A stretch of 64,000 bases of DNA, taken from an uncultured Oscillospiraceae bacterium. Its GTDB lineage: Bacteria; Bacillota; Clostridia; Oscillospirales; Oscillospiraceae. The stretch is from NCBI GenBank assembly GCA_947599875.1, contig CANQFV010000001.1, forward strand, positions 1-64,000, read 5' to 3'. The translations under genes were made by a program, and so were the position numbers. Shown here one piece after another: positions 42,004-50,732 of the stretch (its first letter is position 1; each line of letters starts with the position of its first letter). The notes beneath the pieces were generated by a model. The model worked only from the letters and a program-made list of their open reading frames with translations, made no database searches and was not told the origin of the DNA.

Positions 42004-44259
42004 ATGGCAAACGGTAAAAATCTTGTAATTGTGGAGTCTCCGGCCAAGGCCAAGACCATCGGGAAGTACCTGGGGCCGGACTACAAGGTGACGGCCTCTA
42101 TGGGCCATCTGCGGGACCTGCCCAAGTCCACCCTGGGGGTGGATATCGACGCGGGCTTCATCCCCGACTATCAGCCTGTGAAGGGGCGGGAGGAGACCAT
42201 CCGGGAGCTGGAGAAGGCCGCCAAGGCGTCCTCCCGGGTGTATCTGGCCACCGACCCGGACCGGGAGGGGGAGGCCATCAGCTGGCACCTGAAGGAGCTT
42301 CTCCACATCCCGGACGACCAGGTCTACCGGGTGACCTTTAACGAGATCACCAAGAGAGTGGTGAGCGAGAGCATCAAGCACCCCCGGCCCATCGATCAGG
42401 ATCTGGTGGACGCCCAGCAGGCGCGGCGGATCCTTGACCGGATCGTGGGGTACAAGCTGTCGCCCCTCCTGTGGACGAAGCTGAAGTACGGCCTCTCCGC
42501 CGGGCGCGTCCAGTCCGTGGCCACAAGGCTCGTTGTGGACCGGGAGGAGGAGATCCGCGCCTTTGTGCCGGAGGAATACTGGAATCTGGAGGCCCGCGTC
42601 CGGCACAGCTCCGGCACGGCCTTTAACGCCAAATATTTCGGCGTCAACGGGAAGAAGACGGAGCTTCACAGCGCCCAGGACGTGGACGCGGTGGAGCGGG
42701 ATGTAAAGGGCGCCCCCTTTGTGGTGGACAGCGTGAAGCGCAAGGACACCAAGCGCTCGCCCGCACCCCCCTTCATCACCTCCACCCTCCAGCAGGAGGC
42801 CAGCCGGAAGCTGAATATGACCCCCCGGCGCACAATGGCCCTGGCCCAGCAGCTGTATGAGGGCGTGGATATCGAGGGCGAGGGCACCGTGGGTCTCATC
42901 ACCTACATGCGTACCGACTCCCTGCGCCTTTCGGAGGAGGCGCTGGCCGCCGCCGGCCCCCTGATCAGGAGCCGTTACGGGGACGCCTACTACCCCGGCT
43001 CCCCCAGGCGCTTTAAGAACAAAAGCTCGGCTCAGGACGCCCACGAGGCCATTCGCCCCTCCGTTCCGGAGCTTACGCCGGAGCGGGTGCGGGGCAGCCT
43101 TCAGGCCGAACAGTATAAGCTCTACCGGCTCATCTGGAACCGGTTTATCGCCAGCCAGATGGAGTCCGCCGTCTACGACAGCGTGACGATGGACATTGTC
43201 TCCGCCGGCCATACCTTCCGCTCCAGCTATCAGGCCCTGAAATTCCCGGGCTTTACGGCGGTGTACGAGGAGGGCCGGGACGAGGAGAACGACGAGCGGC
43301 AGCTGGAGCTGCCGGTTCTCAAGGAGGGGGAGGAGGTCAAGCTCCTGGAGCTGATCCGGGAGCAGAAATTCACCCAGCCCCCCACCAGATACACCGAGGC
43401 CACCCTGATCCGGGAGATGGAGGAGACTGGCATCGGCCGGCCCTCCACCTACGCACCCACCATTTCCACCATCCTTGACCGGGAATATGTGGTCAAGGAC
43501 GGGAAATATCTGAAGCCCACCCCCCTGGGCCAGGTGGTGACCGCGCTGATGAAGGAGCGCTTCGCCGACATCGTCTCCCCCGGCTTCACCGCCAATATGG
43601 AGGCGACCCTGGACAGCGTGGAGAAGGGGGAGCGGCCCTGGCAGCAGGTTTTGGGCGAGTTCTACGGCGGCTTCTCCAAGAGCCTCTCGGAGGCGGAGAC
43701 GGCCCTGGCCGGGGAACACATCAAGATCCCCGACGAGGTGACGGAGGAGATCTGCCCGGAGTGCGGCAGGAAGCTCGTGGTCAGATCCGGCCGCTACGGA
43801 CGCTTTTTGGCGTGCCCCGGGTATCCGGAGTGTACCTTCACAAAGCCCATCGTCATTGAAATGCCCGGGAAGTGCCCCAAGTGCGGCTCCCGCATCTTAA
43901 AGCGCACCTCCAAAAACGGCTACACCTACTACGCCTGCGAAAGGCGGGAGTGCGGCTTTATGACCTGGGACGTGCCGGTGCAGGACAACTGCCCGGAGTG
44001 CGGCCACACCATGTTCAAAAAATCCGGCAGGGGCTTTAACAAGCCCTTCTGCATCAACGAAAAATGCTCCCGCTTTGTCCCGGAGGACAAGCGGGGCTAC
44101 CGCCGCCGCTCCGCCGGAACCGGGGAGGAACCCGGCAAGACCGGGGAGGAGACGGCGGCGGCCGAGGAGAAGAAGCCCACTGCCAAAAAGCCGGCGGGGC
44201 GGAAGACCGGGGCCAAAAAGCCCGCCGGCACACGGAAGAAATCCGGGGCGGAGAGCTGA
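42004..44259 (+). CDS. topA: DNA topoisomerase I
   Basis: A 751-residue type IA topoisomerase that relaxes negative supercoils. The TOPRIM domain (VIVESPAKAKTIGKYLG, then ATDPDREGEAISWHL) and catalytic Tyr301 in GLITYMRTDS are present. Three C-terminal zinc-ribbon units lie at about 583-695 (CPECGRKL, CPKCGS with CERREC, CPECGHTM). The last 50 residues are a Lys/Ala-rich basic tail (e.g. KKPAGRKTGAKKPAG) that probably holds DNA. AAAGGA lies before the ATG. The stop overlaps the trmFO start (TGATG), the same gene order as B. subtilis. Confidence 0.98.
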   Translation: MANGKNLVIVESPAKAKTIGKYLGPDYKVTASMGHLRDLPKSTLGVDIDAGFIPDYQPVKGREETIRELEKAAKASSRVYLATDPDREGEAISWHLKELLHIPDDQVYRVTFNEITKRVVSESIKHPRPIDQDLVDAQQARRILDRIVGYKLSPLLWTKLKYGLSAGRVQSVATRLVVDREEEIRAFVPEEYWNLEARVRHSSGTAFNAKYFGVNGKKTELHSAQDVDAVERDVKGAPFVVDSVKRKDTKRSPAPPFITSTLQQEASRKLNMTPRRTMALAQQLYEGVDIEGEGTVGLITYMRTDSLRLSEEALAAAGPLIRSRYGDAYYPGSPRRFKNKSSAQDAHEAIRPSVPELTPERVRGSLQAEQYKLYRLIWNRFIASQMESAVYDSVTMDIVSAGHTFRSSYQALKFPGFTAVYEEGRDEENDERQLELPVLKEGEEVKLLELIREQKFTQPPTRYTEATLIREMEETGIGRPSTYAPTISTILDREYVVKDGKYLKPTPLGQVVTALMKERFADIVSPGFTANMEATLDSVEKGERPWQQVLGEFYGGFSKSLSEAETALAGEHIKIPDEVTEEICPECGRKLVVRSGRYGRFLACPGYPECTFTKPIVIEMPGKCPKCGSRILKRTSKNGYTYYACERRECGFMTWDVPVQDNCPECGHTMFKKSGRGFNKPFCINEKCSRFVPEDKRGYRRRSAGTGEEPGKTGEETAAAEEKKPTAKKPAGRKTGAKKPAGTRKKSGAES

Positions 44260-45569
44260 TGGAGGTCACTGTCGTAGGGGCGGGCCTTGCCGGGTGCGAG
44301 GCCGCGTGGCAGCTGGCCTGCCGCGGCATCCCGGTGACGCTCTATGAGATGAAGCCCCACCGCCGTTCCCCCGCCCACGTCAGCGACTCCTTTGCGGAGC
44401 TTGTCTGCTCCAACTCCCTGCGCTCCGACGAGCTGACAAACGCCGTGGGCCTTTTGAAGGCGGAGATGCGCGCCCTGGGCTCCGTGATTATGAGCTGTGC
44501 CGACGCCCACCGGGTCCCGGCGGGGGGAGCCTTGGCCGTTGACCGGGAGGGGTTCTCCCGGGCCGTCACGGAATCGGTCATGTCCCACCCCCTGATCACG
44601 GTGAGGGGGGAGGAGGTGACGCGCATCCCCCCGGGACGTGTGATCATCGCCACGGGGCCGCTGACTGACGGGGCGATGGCGGAGGAGATCGGCAGGCTCT
44701 GTCCCGGGACGGATCTCCACTTTTTCGATGCCGTGGCGCCCATCGTCACCTTGGAGAGCGTGGATATGGACTCCGCCTGGTTCGCCTCCCGGTACGACAA
44801 GGGGACGGCGGATTATGTAAACTGCCCTCTGGACAGGGAGACCTACGAGGCCTTTGTCCGGGAGCTGCAAACCGCCCAGGAGGCGGAGCTTCACGGGTTT
44901 GAGGACTCCGGTGTTTTTGAGGGGTGTATGCCCGTGGAGGTCATGGCCAGAAGGGGCATGGACACCCTGCGCTACGGGCCCTTAAAGCCGGTGGGGCTTC
45001 CCGATCCCAGGACGGGCCGGGAGCCGTATGCCGTGGTGCAGCTGCGGATGGACAACGCCGGCGGGACCCTCTACAACATGGTGGGGTTCCAGACGCACCT
45101 GAAATTCCCGGAGCAGAGGCGGGTGTTCTCCATGATCCCGGCCCTGCGCAGCGCGGAGTTTGTCCGCTACGGGGTGATGCACCGCAACACCTATCTCAAC
45201 TCCCCCGTGCTGCTGGACAGGTACTACCGGCTGAAAAGCCAGCCGCGCATCTCCTTCGCCGGGCAGATGACCGGCGTGGAGGGGTACATAGAGTCCGCCG
45301 CTTCCGGGATGCTGGCGGGGATCGAGACGGCCCGGGAGATCCTGGGCCTGGAGCCGGCGGATTTCCCGGCGGAGACGGCCATCGGCGCCCTGGCGCTGTA
45401 TGTGTCCGGCGGGAGCGTGGGGGATTTCCAGCCCATGAATATCAATTTCGGTATCATCTCCCCCCTGGGGTACAGGGTGAAGGGCAAGCGCAACAAAAAC
45501 GCCGCCATATCCCAGCGGAGTCTGGAGATCATAGAGGGGATGAAAATTGGCCTGCCGGCGGGCAGATAG
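44259..45569 (+). CDS. trmFO: Methylenetetrahydrofolate-tRNA-(uracil-5-)-methyltransferase TrmFO
   Basis: A 436-residue FAD and folate-dependent enzyme that makes 5-methyluridine-54 in tRNA. The start ATG overlaps the topA stop and gives the expected N-terminus with the FAD loop VVGAGLAGCEAAWQLA. LYEMKPHRRSPAH, LVCSNSLRSDEL, and the end motif GDFQPMNINFGIISPL are diagnostic. CPLDRETYEAFV includes the conserved Cys region. An open frame upstream of 44259 exists in the topA coding region but is not used. Confidence 0.98.
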   Translation: MEVTVVGAGLAGCEAAWQLACRGIPVTLYEMKPHRRSPAHVSDSFAELVCSNSLRSDELTNAVGLLKAEMRALGSVIMSCADAHRVPAGGALAVDREGFSRAVTESVMSHPLITVRGEEVTRIPPGRVIIATGPLTDGAMAEEIGRLCPGTDLHFFDAVAPIVTLESVDMDSAWFASRYDKGTADYVNCPLDRETYEAFVRELQTAQEAELHGFEDSGVFEGCMPVEVMARRGMDTLRYGPLKPVGLPDPRTGREPYAVVQLRMDNAGGTLYNMVGFQTHLKFPEQRRVFSMIPALRSAEFVRYGVMHRNTYLNSPVLLDRYYRLKSQPRISFAGQMTGVEGYIESAASGMLAGIETAREILGLEPADFPAETAIGALALYVSGGSVGDFQPMNINFGIISPLGYRVKGKRNKNAAISQRSLEIIEGMKIGLPAGR

Positions 45570-45643
45570 CCTGTGGCCGCCGTTTTCCCGGAGCCGGAGC
45601 GGGCTCCGGCCCGTATAAATAAGCCAAGAGAGAAGGGGCATAG

Positions 45644-46690
45644 ATGAAGATTATCGTAGACGCTATGGGCGGAGACAACGCGCCCTTGGAGATTGTCAAG
45701 GGGGCGCTTCTGGCCGCCAAGGAGCTGGAGACGGAGATCACCCTGGTGGGCCGCGGGGAGGAGATCCTCCGCTGTCTCCAGGAGCTGGGGGAGGCGGATC
45801 TGCCCTCCAACGTGGAGATCGCCGATGCCCGCCAGGTGGTGGAGATGGAGGACGACCCGGCCACAGTGACCAAGGTCAAGGCGGACTCCTCTATGACCGT
45901 GGGCCTCAAGCTTTTGCGGGACGGCAAGGCGGACGCTATGGTCTCCGCCGGCTCCACCGGGGCGCTGCTGTCCGGCGCCACGCTGGTGGTGAAGCGCATC
46001 CGCGGCGTGCGCCGCGCCTGCCTCGCCCCCATGATCCCCACCCCCGCCAACGGGGGCACGCTGATGGTGGACGTGGGCGCCAACGCCGAGTGTACGCCGG
46101 AGTATCTTCTCCAGTTCGCCTTTATGGGCTACTACTTTGTCAAGAGCTTCAAGGGCGTATCCAACCCCCGGGTCGGCCTTCTCAACATCGGCACGGAGGA
46201 GACAAAGGGGAGCGAGCTGTACCGGGAGACGTACAAGCTCCTGAAGAGGGCCGGGGATGAGGGCCGCATCAACTTCGTGGGCAATATCGAGGCCAGGGAA
46301 GTGATGAACGGCGTCTGCGACGTGCTGGTGTCCGACGGCTTTACCGGCAACGTGCTGTTGAAATCCATTGAGGGGATGGGCATCTTCTTCATGCGGGAGC
46401 TGAAGGGTATGCTGAAAAAGAACGCCCTGTCCTCCGTGGCGGCGCTGATCCTGAAGAAGGATCTGATGAACCTGAAAAAGCTGGTCAGCTCCGACGAGGT
46501 GGGCGGCACGGCCCTCCTGGGCATCCAGAAGCCCGTGATCAAGGCCCACGGCTCCTCGGACGCCTACGCCATACGCTCGGCCATCCGCCAGGCCGTCAAT
46601 GCCGCCAAGAGCGACGCCGCGGCCATGATCGCGGAGAATATCGAATACATGAAGGTGGACGCCGCGGGCGCCGCCCCCGCGAAGGAGTAA
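45644..46690 (+). CDS. plsX: Phosphate acyltransferase PlsX
   Basis: A 348-residue enzyme that turns acyl-ACP into acyl-phosphate for the first acylation of glycerol 3-phosphate. It starts IIVDAMGGDNAPLEIVKGAL and has SAGSTGALL, IGTEETKGSELYRETYKLL and SDGFTGNVLLKSIEG. It is followed by rnc after 2 nt. In many Firmicutes acpP (sometimes with fabD/fabG) separates plsX from rnc; none is here. fapR and rpmF are also absent upstream. The 74-nt gap before it has a CCGGAGCC/GGCTCCGG hairpin. Confidence 0.97.
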   Translation: MKIIVDAMGGDNAPLEIVKGALLAAKELETEITLVGRGEEILRCLQELGEADLPSNVEIADARQVVEMEDDPATVTKVKADSSMTVGLKLLRDGKADAMVSAGSTGALLSGATLVVKRIRGVRRACLAPMIPTPANGGTLMVDVGANAECTPEYLLQFAFMGYYFVKSFKGVSNPRVGLLNIGTEETKGSELYRETYKLLKRAGDEGRINFVGNIEAREVMNGVCDVLVSDGFTGNVLLKSIEGMGIFFMRELKGMLKKNALSSVAALILKKDLMNLKKLVSSDEVGGTALLGIQKPVIKAHGSSDAYAIRSAIRQAVNAAKSDAAAMIAENIEYMKVDAAGAAPAKE

Positions 46691-46692
46691 GG

Positions 46693-47367
46693 ATGGACAA
46701 CCTGGAAAGCCGCATCGGCTACACTTTTACCAATAAGGAGCTTTTGCGCAACGCCCTGACCCACTCCTCCTGGTCAAACGAGAACCGGGGCCTGGGCGTC
46801 CCCTGCAACGAGCGTCTGGAGTTTTTGGGGGACGCCGTGGTGGGCTTTATCGTGGCGGAGTATCTGTACCACAAGTTCCCGAATCTGCCGGAGGGGAAGA
46901 TGACCCGCCTGCGGGCGGAGCTTGTGTGCGAGCGGGGTCTGGATTTTGTGGCCGATGAGATCGGGCTTGGCCAGCATCTCCTCCTGGGCCGCGGGGAGGA
47001 GACAACCGGCGGCAGGGCGCGCTCCTCCATCAAGGCCGACGCCGTGGAGGCCCTGATCGCCGCCATGTATCTGGACGGCGGCATCCAGGTGCCCAGGGAG
47101 TTTGTGCGCCGGTTCATTCTGGCCCCCTTTGAGGCGGGACAGAACGTGAAGGAGCGGGACGCCAAAAGCGAGCTTCAGGAGCTTGTCCAGCGCAAGAACG
47201 GCCAGATTTTGGAATACATCCCCGTGGGGGAGGACGGCCCGGACCACATGAAGGTCTTCACCGTGGAGGTTCGCCTCAACGGGGAGGTGGTCTCCACCGC
47301 CAGGGGGCGGAGCAAGAAGGAGGCCGAACAGCACGCCGCCGCCGCGGCGTTGGAGGCGCTGCGATGA
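46693..47367 (+). CDS. rnc: Ribonuclease III
   Basis: A 224-residue double-strand-specific endonuclease that processes rRNA precursors and structured mRNAs. The catalytic signature NERLEFLGDAVVGFIVAEYL and the later acidic pair (KADAVEALIAAMYLDGG) are present. A dsRNA-binding domain fills residues 150-224 (DAKSELQELVQRKNGQILEY, then RSKKEAEQHAAAAALEAL). It overlaps the next gene by 4 nt. The hairpin-rich repeats of this window are natural candidates for its substrates, if transcribed. Confidence 0.98.
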   Translation: MDNLESRIGYTFTNKELLRNALTHSSWSNENRGLGVPCNERLEFLGDAVVGFIVAEYLYHKFPNLPEGKMTRLRAELVCERGLDFVADEIGLGQHLLLGRGEETTGGRARSSIKADAVEALIAAMYLDGGIQVPREFVRRFILAPFEAGQNVKERDAKSELQELVQRKNGQILEYIPVGEDGPDHMKVFTVEVRLNGEVVSTARGRSKKEAEQHAAAAALEALR

Positions 47368-48371
47368 CCCCCCGCAGACATATCATCCCCGTCTTTGTGC
47401 CCCATCTGGGGTGCCCGCATATGTGCGTCTTCTGCAACCAGCGGCGCATCTCCGGCTCGGAGAGGCCCGCCGCGCCGGAGGACGTGGTCAGAGCCGTCAC
47501 ACAGGGCCGCGCCTGTCTCCCGGAGGGGAGGGGAGCGACCCTGGCTTTCTACGGGGGGAGCTTTACCGCCATCCCCGCCCGGCTTCAGGAGGCTCTGCTG
47601 GAGGCGGCGCAGCCTTTTTTGCGGGACGGGACTTTGCGGGATATCCGCCTGTCCACCAGGCCCGACGCCATCGATCCCCAGGTGATCCGCCGCCTTGCCC
47701 GGTACGGCGTGGGCACGGTGGAGCTGGGGATCCAGTCGATGGATCCGGAGGTTCTGCGCCTGTCCGGGCGGGGACACACGCCGGAGGACGCCCGCCGCGC
47801 CGCTAAAATGGTGCGGGAGGCGGGCTTTGAGCTGATTTTGCAGATGATGACCGGCCTCCCCAGCGACACCCCGGAGAAGAGCCTTTACACCGCCCGGGAA
47901 TTTGCGGCCCTCCGGCCCCACGGGGTGCGGGTCTACCCCACCGTGGTGGTGCGGGACACGCCCCTTTTTGACCTGTGGCAGGTGGGACTTTACCGGGAAC
48001 ACACGGTGGAGGACGCGGTGGAGCTTTGCGCCCGGATCGGCGATATCTTTGACGGCGCCGGTATCCCGGTGATCCGCATGGGCCTGAATCCCACCCGGGA
48101 GCTGAGCGACGGGGGAGCGGCGGCGGGCGCCTACCACCCGGCCCTGGGGGAGCTGGTGCTGGCAAGACGCTACCTTTGGCGGGAGCGGGCGCTGTTGACC
48201 CGGGAGGACAGGGGCGCCGCCGTCACCTTCGCGGTGAAAACCGGCCGCGTCTCCGCCGCCCTGGGGCAAAAGCGGTGCAACGCCGCGGCCCTGGCACAGG
48301 AATTCGGCGTCACCGGCGTGAAGATCGTCCAGCGCGACCTCCCCGACCTTGCGGTGGAGCGCGTGGAGTGA
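47364..48371 (+). CDS. Elp3-like radical SAM protein
   Basis: A 335-residue radical SAM protein. The Fe-S site is CPHMCVFC (three Cys as CxxxCxxC, residues 17-24), followed by FYGGSFTAIP, TRPDAIDP and VELGIQSMDPEVL, the pattern of Elp3/TIGR01212-like proteins. It lacks the acetyltransferase domain of true Elp3. Such genes often sit beside rnc and smc in Firmicutes. A tRNA-modifying role is possible, but no substrate is known. Its ATG overlaps the rnc stop (ATGA). Confidence 0.9.
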   Translation: MTPRRHIIPVFVPHLGCPHMCVFCNQRRISGSERPAAPEDVVRAVTQGRACLPEGRGATLAFYGGSFTAIPARLQEALLEAAQPFLRDGTLRDIRLSTRPDAIDPQVIRRLARYGVGTVELGIQSMDPEVLRLSGRGHTPEDARRAAKMVREAGFELILQMMTGLPSDTPEKSLYTAREFAALRPHGVRVYPTVVVRDTPLFDLWQVGLYREHTVEDAVELCARIGDIFDGAGIPVIRMGLNPTRELSDGGAAAGAYHPALGELVLARRYLWRERALLTREDRGAAVTFAVKTGRVSAALGQKRCNAAALAQEFGVTGVKIVQRDLPDLAVERVE

Positions 48372-48387
48372 AAAACCGGGAAATATG

Positions 48388-48430
48388 AACCGCCTGCGCA
48401 CCGGATTCCCAGTGATAAGGGCGGTTTTTT
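48388..48430 (+). terminator. Probable terminator after the radical SAM gene
   Basis: AACCGCC (48388-48394) pairs with GGCGGTT (48420-48426) across a 25-nt loop and is followed by T6. It is weaker than the others listed because of the short stem and large loop. Confidence 0.55.
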
Positions 48431-48533
48431 GCTTTTCAGAAATTTTCAGTCTGATTTTTTTCAAAAATGCGGTAAGCTTTTGGCGAAAACCGCGTCTTAC
48501 CAGGTGAAAGGCCTTTCAATCGGAGGTGGCAGG

Positions 48534-49067
48534 ATGGAGGATCGGGAAATCGTCGAGCTGTACTGGGCGCGGGATGAGCGGGCGATCGGGGAGAGCCGGG
48601 AGAAGTACGGCCCCCTCCTCGCCTCCTTCGCCCGGCGGTTCGTGGGGGAGGAGGACGCGGAGGAGTGCGTCTCGGACGCGTATCTGCGGGCCTGGAACGC
48701 CATCCCGCCGGAGAGACCGGAGAACCTCCGGGCCTATTATGCCAAGATCCTCCGGAACCTCTGCCTTGACCGGCTGCGCCGGGACAGGGCGCACAAGCGG
48801 GACGACCGGATCCTGGAGGTGACAGACGAGCTTCAGGCCGTGGCCCCGGATTCGGTACTGGAGAAGGTGACGGCGCAGGAGCTTTCGGATTATGTAAACC
48901 GATTCCTCCGCACCCTGTCCCGCCGGGACGGGGACATCCTCATCCGCCGGTGCTTCTGGGCGGAGAGCGTGGGGGAGATCGCCAGACGCTACTCCATGCG
49001 TCCCAACGCCGTATCCGTCAGCCTCACCCGCAGCCGGAGGAAGCTGGCGGAGTATCGGAGTATCTGA
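48534..49067 (+). CDS. ECF-type RNA polymerase sigma factor
   Basis: A 177-residue sigma-70-family protein with only regions 2 and 4. The ATG at 48534 has GGAGGTGG 4-5 nt upstream. Region 2 covers about 10-85 (ASFARRFVGEEDAEECVSDAYL, then AYYAKILRNLCLDRLRRDR). Region 4 covers about 115-175 (LSRRDGDILIRRCFWAESVGEIARRYSM, then VSVSLTRSRRKLAEY). It probably transcribes an envelope-stress regulon and perhaps its own gene. The next gene encodes a membrane protein that may be its anti-sigma factor. The leader has competing inverted repeats at 48469-48501. Confidence 0.93.
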   Translation: MEDREIVELYWARDERAIGESREKYGPLLASFARRFVGEEDAEECVSDAYLRAWNAIPPERPENLRAYYAKILRNLCLDRLRRDRAHKRDDRILEVTDELQAVAPDSVLEKVTAQELSDYVNRFLRTLSRRDGDILIRRCFWAESVGEIARRYSMRPNAVSVSLTRSRRKLAEYRSI

Positions 49068-49086
49068 GAAAGGAAGGACTGATTCC

Positions 49087-50349
49087 ATGAGCGATAGGAG
49101 CGATAAGCTGTTTCAGGCTTTTACCGGGCTTGATCAGGATCTGCTGGAGCGGGCGGAGAGGAGACCGGCCAGGCGGGCGCCGCTCCTCTGGGTGGGCGCC
49201 GCTGCGGCCTGCCTGGCCCTGTGCCTGTTTCTGCCCCATTTCACACCGGCCCGGCCGGGGAACATCCAAAACGACCCGCCCCTTGACACGGAAAATCCCG
49301 GGAAACCTGACGGTTCCGAAGAGCCGGACGATCCCGGAAAGCCGGACGATCCCGGAAAGCCGGACAACCGCCCGCCCCAGGAGCAGGGGGAGGGGCCGGC
49401 GGACCCGGGTCCCTCCGGGGAGACTTGGCCCTCCGAGGAGCCGCCGTATCTCGTCTACAACGACGCCCGGGGCGCGGAGCCGGCGAACACCCCGGAGCCT
49501 GTGCGGACGCCCATGTCCGCCTGGCAGCTGGAGCTGTGCTGGTCTGCCGATTGTCCCACGGCGTTTTTGGAGCCGGGGGAGGAGGACAGGTGGTATTATG
49601 ACAGCAATTTGTCCGGGGAGGTCTGGTACCGGGAGGACGGAACCGTTCGGTGCCTGTGCCTTACCTACCGCAGTCTGGAATGGGACGTGCCCGTGACCGT
49701 GACCCTGAGTCCCACCAGCTCCCCGGAGCCATCGGGATGCGTCCTGCACCCGAATACGCAGCCGGAGATCAGCCCGGTGGGATCGCTGTCCTGTGCCGCC
49801 TACCGGTGGGAGTGCGGCGGGGACGTTGCGCTGCTGGTGGAGTTCACTGCGGGGGACGTCCTCTATCAAGTGAAGGCCCGGACGGAGCCGGACAGGGAGT
49901 GGCAGGCGGCGGAGGTGGTGCTTACTGCCGTGACGTCCCTCCAGGACGTGGTGGGCCGCACGCCGGATCTCTCCGCTTTCGTCATGGGCGACCCCACCAG
50001 CGGACGCCTCACGGGGGAGAACAGTGTCCGGCTGCTGACCCTGGCGGATAACCGGGAGGGGACGGATGCCCTTGTGATCTTCCGGGACGGGCGGGTGTTC
50101 CTCCAGCGCCCCGGAGAGGCCCGGTTGACCGTTTTCCGGGGTACTCTGTCCCACGAAAGCCTTCTGCGCCTGCGGGAGCTGCTGTCCTCCGCCCCCCAGG
50201 GGGAGGAGGGGGAGCTTGCCCTCACGGCCTACGACCCCTGGAACCAGCAGCTGTGGACATCCGGCGGCAGCTCCGCCTCCGGCGGGATCGCCGAAATTCT
50301 GAGCCTCCTCCGGGAGGATCAGATCCCGTTGCCGGACTATGACCTCTGA
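49087..50349 (+). CDS. Single-pass membrane protein, possible anti-sigma factor
   Basis: A 420-residue protein with a short cytosolic start (DKLFQAFTGLDQDLLERA), one membrane helix (about 31-50, PLLWVGAAAACLALCLFL), a Pro/Asp/Gly linker with PDDPGKPDDPGKP repeats (about 65-120), and an unassigned outer domain. Position directly after the ECF gene (19-nt gap) is the reason to suspect an anti-sigma or sigma-coupled sensor. The 30-residue cytosolic part is small for a classic anti-sigma domain, so a different regulatory link is possible. RseP at 23.6 kb could process it. Confidence 0.7.
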   Translation: MSDRSDKLFQAFTGLDQDLLERAERRPARRAPLLWVGAAAACLALCLFLPHFTPARPGNIQNDPPLDTENPGKPDGSEEPDDPGKPDDPGKPDNRPPQEQGEGPADPGPSGETWPSEEPPYLVYNDARGAEPANTPEPVRTPMSAWQLELCWSADCPTAFLEPGEEDRWYYDSNLSGEVWYREDGTVRCLCLTYRSLEWDVPVTVTLSPTSSPEPSGCVLHPNTQPEISPVGSLSCAAYRWECGGDVALLVEFTAGDVLYQVKARTEPDREWQAAEVVLTAVTSLQDVVGRTPDLSAFVMGDPTSGRLTGENSVRLLTLADNREGTDALVIFRDGRVFLQRPGEARLTVFRGTLSHESLLRLRELLSSAPQGEEGELALTAYDPWNQQLWTSGGSSASGGIAEILSLLREDQIPLPDYDL

Positions 50350-50434
50350 CCCTCCAAATAAGAAAGAAGAAATCGATAACCCCTACGCCGATTCAAATAT
50401 CGCATAACTCCAATTTCCCGCTCCCCCATCCAAT

Positions 50435-50628
50435 ATTTTTTGCGGGGCTTTGCCTCGCAAAAAATCCCTTTTGCCGCGCAAGTGTGCGGCCCTTCGGGCC
50501 GTGCGCGCAGCGCGGCAGGAAGAGGGGGCGTGAATTTCGCAAAATTCACGCCCCCTCTTCCGCACGTTCCCTTGGCAGAAAAAGGCTGGATGCTTTCTCT
50601 CCGGAGAAAGCATCCAGCCTTTTTCGCC
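50435..50628 (+). repeat. Four-hairpin intergenic repeat, copy E
   Basis: Forward orientation. (1) A stem ATTTTTTGCGGGGC (50435-50448) with 50452-50465; one G-T wobble, loop TTT. (2) Arm TGCCGCGC/GCGCGGCA (50472-50479, 50510-50517) enclosing CGGCCC/GGGCCG. (3) A 20-bp perfect stem (50518-50537 with 50542-50561), loop CGCA. (4) A 22-bp perfect stem (50578-50599 with 50604-50625), flanked by A and T runs. It occupies most of the 383-nt gap between the ECF partner gene and smc, which otherwise holds only the smc promoter. Confidence 0.92.
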
Positions 50629-50650
50629 AGCCGAATTAACAAATAATTCA

Positions 50651-50678
50651 TTGCAAAATCCGCCGTCTGTGATATACT
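50651..50678 (+). promoter_or_regulatory. smc promoter
   Basis: TTGCAA (50651-50656), a 16-nt spacer and TATACT (50673-50678) with TGA before it, an extended -10. It lies just past the four-hairpin repeat. Confidence 0.75.
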
Positions 50679-50732
50679 GTACATTTAGACTGGAATACTG
50701 TGCGTAACGCAAGATATGGGAGTGCAAGGCCA

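Noticed and set aside
44064-44258. N-terminal extension of TrmFO
   Set aside because: The extension lies within topA coding sequence. The ATG at 44259 gives the FAD-loop N-terminus of the family and overlaps the topA stop in the usual coupled way.
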